Source: CALNYX01 sp942490925 (GTDB lineage: Bacteria > Chlamydiota > Chlamydiia > Chlamydiales > JAAKFR01). Taken from it: 64,000 nucleotides of DNA. The notes beneath the pieces were generated by a model, which was not told the origin of the DNA, ran no database searches, and saw only the letters and a program-made list of their open reading frames with translations. The position numbers and the translations under genes are program-made. Below, piece after piece: positions 60,602 through 64,000 of this stretch. Location of the stretch: the NCBI GenBank assembly GCA_942490925.1, contig CALNYX010000017.1, forward strand, positions 496,001 through 560,000, given 5' to 3'. Each line of letters opens with the position of its first letter. The stretch's first letter is position 1.

Positions 60602-60738
60602 GCGAATATATTACTCATAGAATTGAATTTATGTCAAAATATGACCGTTTTAATCGCCTCTATTTTCTTGCAAAAATAATTGTGCTAAACCTATGCTCAC
60701 TCTGCTGGTTAACAAAAAAAACATTGGAGTGTCGAAGC

Positions 60739-61968
60739 ATGTCACTTATAGTTCAAACCAATTCTCCTCATACCACTCCATTTGACGACACAACAAATGA
60801 CGACATGGTTAACGATGGTCTTTCGCTTGTTGATCGGCTACTTGAACCGGGTTCAATACCTCTGGTAGACACCCCTATTTTATCATCCGTACCAGATCAG
60901 GACGTGTTAGCTAGAAGAAGAGCTTTTCAAAAAGTTTATTGGACAGATGCAACCTCTCAAGCTGGACGGGCAGCCAGCGAAGGGTGCCAACAGCTCCGTT
61001 GTTTGCTCAGACATACCGAAAGGGTAGCAAATGCTTATTACGATACTAGAAAAATGCTAGAAGCATCTAATGCCCCTCACTCTATTCGAGATGCGTTAGA
61101 TGAGAATTATACAGAGGTTAGTTACGCATTGCCTAAAGCATTTCGCGCAAATCCTGATGCCTTTGTACGCGAGAATTGTTGGCGAGAGAGCGACAAGCAA
61201 GCAATGCATGAACAATGTGAGTCACCTGGCAATAACAAGCTTTCCCGTGATTTAGAATTGACTGACGTGGCTTCTTTAAAAGAAGAAATGCATCATAAAA
61301 CAAAAATGGCTGCATTAGTAAGTGGAGCATGGGGTGTAAACCCTGTTAGCTTGCATCCCTTAGATGGGAGAGCAATGAGCCGATTCAATAAAGCTGAACT
61401 TGTGGAGCTTAAGAATTTCAGAATAAACTCTTATATAGGTGTCACATTGGAGAGTCTAGCAGCTCCAGTCGCGCTACTCAAGCGTGTGACTGATATTGTT
61501 GCAGAAGGGGCATTCTCCGGTATGCTATTTTATGGCTGCGTTATGGCTGATCCAATGAATCCATCAGGGTGTACTGAAAGAAGCCTGACTGTCTGTAGCC
61601 ATCTAAAAAAGGGGGTTACTGATGCGATACGCTTACATTGCCCTCAGTCATTAATGGCAGCAGTAGAATCGATTACATCTTTTGAAGAGAGAGTCGTTAT
61701 GTATGGGATAATGGGAGCTACTAAGTATGGAATGTCTACACATCTTACAAGGGATGCTATGCACGAATTAGTAGACCACGGAATTTCATCAACAGTGAGT
61801 CAAGCAACATCTATCTTGCCCAAAGGAACGCAAAAAATTACGGGCTATGTGTTAAGTACTACAAAGTCTGAACTCCAACAAGCTGCGCAGAAAGCTGACC
61901 CTGTAACTGATATTTATGGATCTTCAGATCACTTATTGGCTCAAGTCGATCGCTTATTTGAAATCTAA
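60739..61968 (+). CDS. hypothetical protein, possible effector
   Basis: The product is 409 residues from ATG 60739, with GGAG 9 bases upstream. An earlier ATG at 60631 in the same frame would add a hydrophobic 36-residue leader. The first 60 residues are Asp- and Thr-rich; the rest is mixed, with several Cys and a late helical region. No domain is recognised. It lies 8 bases before the papain-like gene, and both are probably co-transcribed. Confidence 0.6.
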   Translation: MSLIVQTNSPHTTPFDDTTNDDMVNDGLSLVDRLLEPGSIPLVDTPILSSVPDQDVLARRRAFQKVYWTDATSQAGRAASEGCQQLRCLLRHTERVANAYYDTRKMLEASNAPHSIRDALDENYTEVSYALPKAFRANPDAFVRENCWRESDKQAMHEQCESPGNNKLSRDLELTDVASLKEEMHHKTKMAALVSGAWGVNPVSLHPLDGRAMSRFNKAELVELKNFRINSYIGVTLESLAAPVALLKRVTDIVAEGAFSGMLFYGCVMADPMNPSGCTERSLTVCSHLKKGVTDAIRLHCPQSLMAAVESITSFEERVVMYGIMGATKYGMSTHLTRDAMHELVDHGISSTVSQATSILPKGTQKITGYVLSTTKSELQQAAQKADPVTDIYGSSDHLLAQVDRLFEI

Positions 61969-61976
61969 TCTTTCAT

Positions 61977-63098
61977 ATGCATATTAACCTTAGAACACCA
62001 AAACTTAATTCCCCTGAGGATAAAGATCTTCTTTCTGACATGTCCTCTGAGGGAGTAAATCTTATTGCAAAAATTCAAAACCTTTTTAGCAATCCCGATT
62101 TGAGATTAGGCATCTGCTCAACTCAATCTCTAAAATCTTTGACTGGTTCAGCGAGAGTTCCGATGCAAAAAAAGCATTTCAGTCGCCTGTTTTCTCCCGA
62201 CTCTTCTTTGAAACCTGAGCTTCCTAAAACATTGGTAACCCGCCAGACTACAGAGCTAAATCCCCAATCACTACTCCCTCAGTGCAATGGTACAGGCACA
62301 CTCACTATAACCATTGATTCAAGAGACCCAAATACACAAACTCGAGCGACGTTTTCTTCTAGCAAAGATTGGTACAGTGAGGTCCAGCATGTGAGGAGCG
62401 TTGATCTAGTCCATAAACTCACAGAGCATGTGAGGAGCGTTGATCTAGTCCATAAACTCACAGAGAGCATCTCAGAGAGTAGCGCTCCTTATTTGGTAAA
62501 AAAATTGATTGAAACAACCCCTGAATCGCTACAACTGGGTACTTTAGCTACTGATAGCCTCCCGACACAAGGCGTGACCAAGCTTAGTTTTCGCATCTTA
62601 TCACCACATCACTCTCTCCCCGCTTCAATTGAGCTACCAAAAAAAGTTGAGCAACGTCTCATAAACTTTCTAAAAAAACATCCAGACTTGAGTCAGTGGA
62701 CTTGCGGCAACCTAATTCAAGCAGCTCACGGTGAATTTGATGCCTTTAAAGTCTGTCCGAGGGAAGAAATTGACGGTAAAACCCGTTGCAAAAAACTTAG
62801 CCGAAATGCCAAATCAGGAAAAATCCATTCTAATGTTTTTAGTAAGGTACAGCCCCAATCTCTGTTACGTTATCAGTATTTTACTGAGAACGTTCTTCGA
62901 CCAGGCGATGCTTTACTGATGTTCAATACTCCAGAAGAAAATGGTCATGCTGCTATCTACTTGGGCCACGGCTACTGCCTTGAAAAAAACGGAGATGGCC
63001 CAATTGGAATACAGCACCTTGATGAGTACCGGCATTATTTTCACGAGATCTTAGTTATCCCTCTTTCTGAAACGGAAAACAACTCTAAATATTCCTAA
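61977..63098 (+). CDS. papain-like (NlpC/P60-type) putative peptidase
   Basis: The product is 373 residues. The C-terminal third has the NlpC/P60-like order: Cys243 in 'WTCGNLIQ', the strand 'RPGDALLMF', His324 in 'NGHAAIYLG', and a following 'YCLEKNG', with Asn338 as a possible third residue. These enzymes cut peptidoglycan peptides or amide bonds; some effectors use the same fold as deamidases. The first 220 residues are disordered-looking and include a duplicated 13-residue unit. The stop lies in a dispersed repeat. Confidence 0.65.
   Translation: MHINLRTPKLNSPEDKDLLSDMSSEGVNLIAKIQNLFSNPDLRLGICSTQSLKSLTGSARVPMQKKHFSRLFSPDSSLKPELPKTLVTRQTTELNPQSLLPQCNGTGTLTITIDSRDPNTQTRATFSSSKDWYSEVQHVRSVDLVHKLTEHVRSVDLVHKLTESISESSAPYLVKKLIETTPESLQLGTLATDSLPTQGVTKLSFRILSPHHSLPASIELPKKVEQRLINFLKKHPDLSQWTCGNLIQAAHGEFDAFKVCPREEIDGKTRCKKLSRNAKSGKIHSNVFSKVQPQSLLRYQYFTENVLRPGDALLMFNTPEENGHAAIYLGHGYCLEKNGDGPIGIQHLDEYRHYFHEILVIPLSETENNSKYS
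62388..62465 (+). repeat. 39-base perfect tandem duplication
   Basis: Two identical 39-base copies (62388-62426 and 62427-62465) begin CATGTGAGGAGC and encode the same 13 residues (HVRSVDLVHKLTE) twice, in frame, in the variable N-terminal part of the papain-like gene. The copies show no differences, so the event is recent or homogenised. Confidence 0.97.
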
Positions 63099-63116
63099 AA
63101 AAAGAAACTTCTTGGT
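63086..63116. repeat. dispersed 31-33-base repeat, copy 2
   Basis: Nearly identical to 53682-53714. It covers the TAA stop (63096-63098) of the papain-like gene and the bases just after it. Confidence 0.6.
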
Positions 63117-63168
63117 GAATCACAATTTAAAAATACCATTTTATTAGATAGTGTCGTTCTATGGAATT

Positions 63169-63513
63169 TTAGTAGCGCATGATCTTTTGGATTTCCCTAC
63201 GTGTCTGATCAGGAGACATTTGGCCTTGATCCAACTGAATTGCCACATCTTTTAGGAGGCCTAAGCGTGGACTTGAAGGATTAAGATGACTGAGTTTAGC
63301 GAGAAGAAAGTTGACCTCATCAGAAGCAGCTCGCTGATCGAGTTCGATCACAAGCTGCTCTCCTTGATGAGCCTGGATCTCCCCCTCTTCAAGAGAGTGG
63401 GCAAGCTCATGGATCTGCTTTTCAAAAAAATTCCTACTCTCACTTGAGAGGTAAGGACTAAAATCGATCACTTGTCTCAGTAATTCCAGCTGGTTATATG
63501 CTTTGGTATCCAT
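63169..63513 (-). CDS. hypothetical helical protein
   Basis: The product is 114 residues from ATG 63511-63513, with GAGG 6 bases upstream. A 19-residue longer version is possible from 63570. It is acidic and helical, rich in Glu and Leu, without signal or membrane helix ('FSPYLSSESRNFFEKQI', 'GQMSPDQTRREIQKI'). No domain is recognised. It converges with the papain-like gene (70 bases between stops) and diverges from the Inc-like gene. Confidence 0.6.
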   Translation of the reverse strand: MDTKAYNQLELLRQVIDFSPYLSSESRNFFEKQIHELAHSLEEGEIQAHQGEQLVIELDQRAASDEVNFLLAKLSHLNPSSPRLGLLKDVAIQLDQGQMSPDQTRREIQKIMRY

Positions 63514-63668
63514 CTTTTGCCTCTTCCCTCTTCTGGAGCAGATAGAATTAACTGCCACCTTAAGGTTCATTATAACTTTTTTGGATGGTTCTTTGAAAAA
63601 GAAAACATTGGCAAAAAATGCATCTCTATTTAATATCTCTTAACAAACAACCTACCTAGGAGGGTTTC

Positions 63669-64000
63669 ATGGCTGGTCCATCAATTCAACCACAAGGCGC
63701 TTCCGCTCCAATTCAACAAGCGGCCGCTGAATCAAAAAATTGCGATAAACTTAAAACAGCACTAAAAGTTACTGCTGTAGTAGTAGCTGTATTAGCTGCT
63801 CTTACACTTGTAATGGGTGCTTTGCAGCTTTCAGGAGCTGTTCAGTTCACAGCTAACAACTTCGGCATGATGCCGCAAAACGTAGCATTCTGGATGACAG
63901 TTGCTGGTGGAGCTGCACTTGGTGTAACAGGAATTCTTAGTACAATTGCTGCTATCCAAGCTTACCGTGCTGGGCGCGAGGCTCCTGTTGTTAACGAACA
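63669..64000 (+). CDS. Inc-like protein, 3' end beyond the window
   Basis: The first 110 codons are visible. After a polar, Gln/Ala/Ser-rich N-terminus (about 1-30), two hydrophobic stretches appear (about 36-58 and 74-98), forming the bilobed segment of chlamydial Inc proteins. An excellent AGGAGG site precedes the ATG by 4 bases. The gene runs off the edge, so its length and tail are unknown. Confidence 0.7.
   Translation, partial: MAGPSIQPQGASAPIQQAAAESKNCDKLKTALKVTAVVVAVLAALTLVMGALQLSGAVQFTANNFGMMPQNVAFWMTVAGGAALGVTGILSTIAAIQAYRAGREAPVVNE

Noticed and set aside
24..64000. Insertion sequences or prophage
   Set aside because: I saw no transposase, integrase or phage structural gene; repeats found are short and gene-internal or intergenic.

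Overview
The window looks like the chromosome of a Chlamydia-like (environmental, order Chlamydiales) bacterium. Three gene orders known from Chlamydia are visible: recF-dnaN-smpB-apbE-folD (6.8-11.3 kb), rpmG next to a LolC/E permease and LolD (17.4-20.3 kb), and an amino-acid permease beside a DhnA-type class I aldolase (36.3-38.9 kb). Other pointers are several short proteins with paired hydrophobic segments like inclusion-membrane (Inc) proteins, two decayed chlamydial MOMP-like porin genes, and many host-mimicry domains. I could not compute base composition or search databases, so genus is left open; the effector load fits an amoeba-associated lineage.

Layout. 0-6 kb: a DUF4019 protein, tRNA-Ala(TGC) and tRNA-Ile(GAT), Inc-like and cysteine-rich small proteins, an HD phosphohydrolase, an orphan ABC ATPase, and a decayed small gene. 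5.7-12.3 kb: an MFS exporter, recF, dnaN, smpB, apbE, folD, a MreD-like membrane protein and a sugar-phosphate transferase. 12.3-20.3 kb: a TauD-like dioxygenase, a secreted GH18 protein, a prenyl synthase, tdh-kbl (threonine to glycine), LolD, LolC/E and L33. 20.3-28.5 kb: rimO, a 966-residue unknown membrane protein, a TPR protein, mgtE and a 2TM protein. 28.5-30.1 kb: a HECT-type E3 ubiquitin-ligase C-lobe interrupted by an in-frame stop, then an acyl desaturase. 30.1-42.4 kb: an AsmA/TamB-like giant, a YihY protein, a methyltransferase, the permease, the aldolase and metNIQ. 42.4-64 kb is accessory: a Sel1-repeat gene with near-identical 108-bp DNA repeats, a WD40 pseudogene, a four-gene signalling operon whose first product carries an ethylene-receptor-type membrane sensor, a BTB-LRR protein, broken porin genes, a WD40 protein, a six-gene coiled-coil operon with two U-box-like proteins (one ending in a CaaX box), a papain-like (NlpC/P60-type) protein, and an Inc-like gene running off the edge.

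How it fits together. The first 42 kb is mostly core metabolism, DNA replication and repair, lipoprotein sorting and nutrient uptake, packed tightly with many 4-bp start/stop overlaps and several convergent overlaps. The last 20 kb reads as an effector and signalling region. BTB, U-box, HECT, LRR, WD40 and Sel1 modules are all parts of eukaryotic ubiquitin or scaffold machinery, which suggests interference with host ubiquitin pathways. Decay (stops, frameshifts, 5' truncations) and repeat-driven duplication are concentrated in this accessory part. The most notable items are the ethylene-receptor-like split sensor operon, the CaaX-tailed U-box protein inside a coiled-coil operon, and the interrupted HECT domain.
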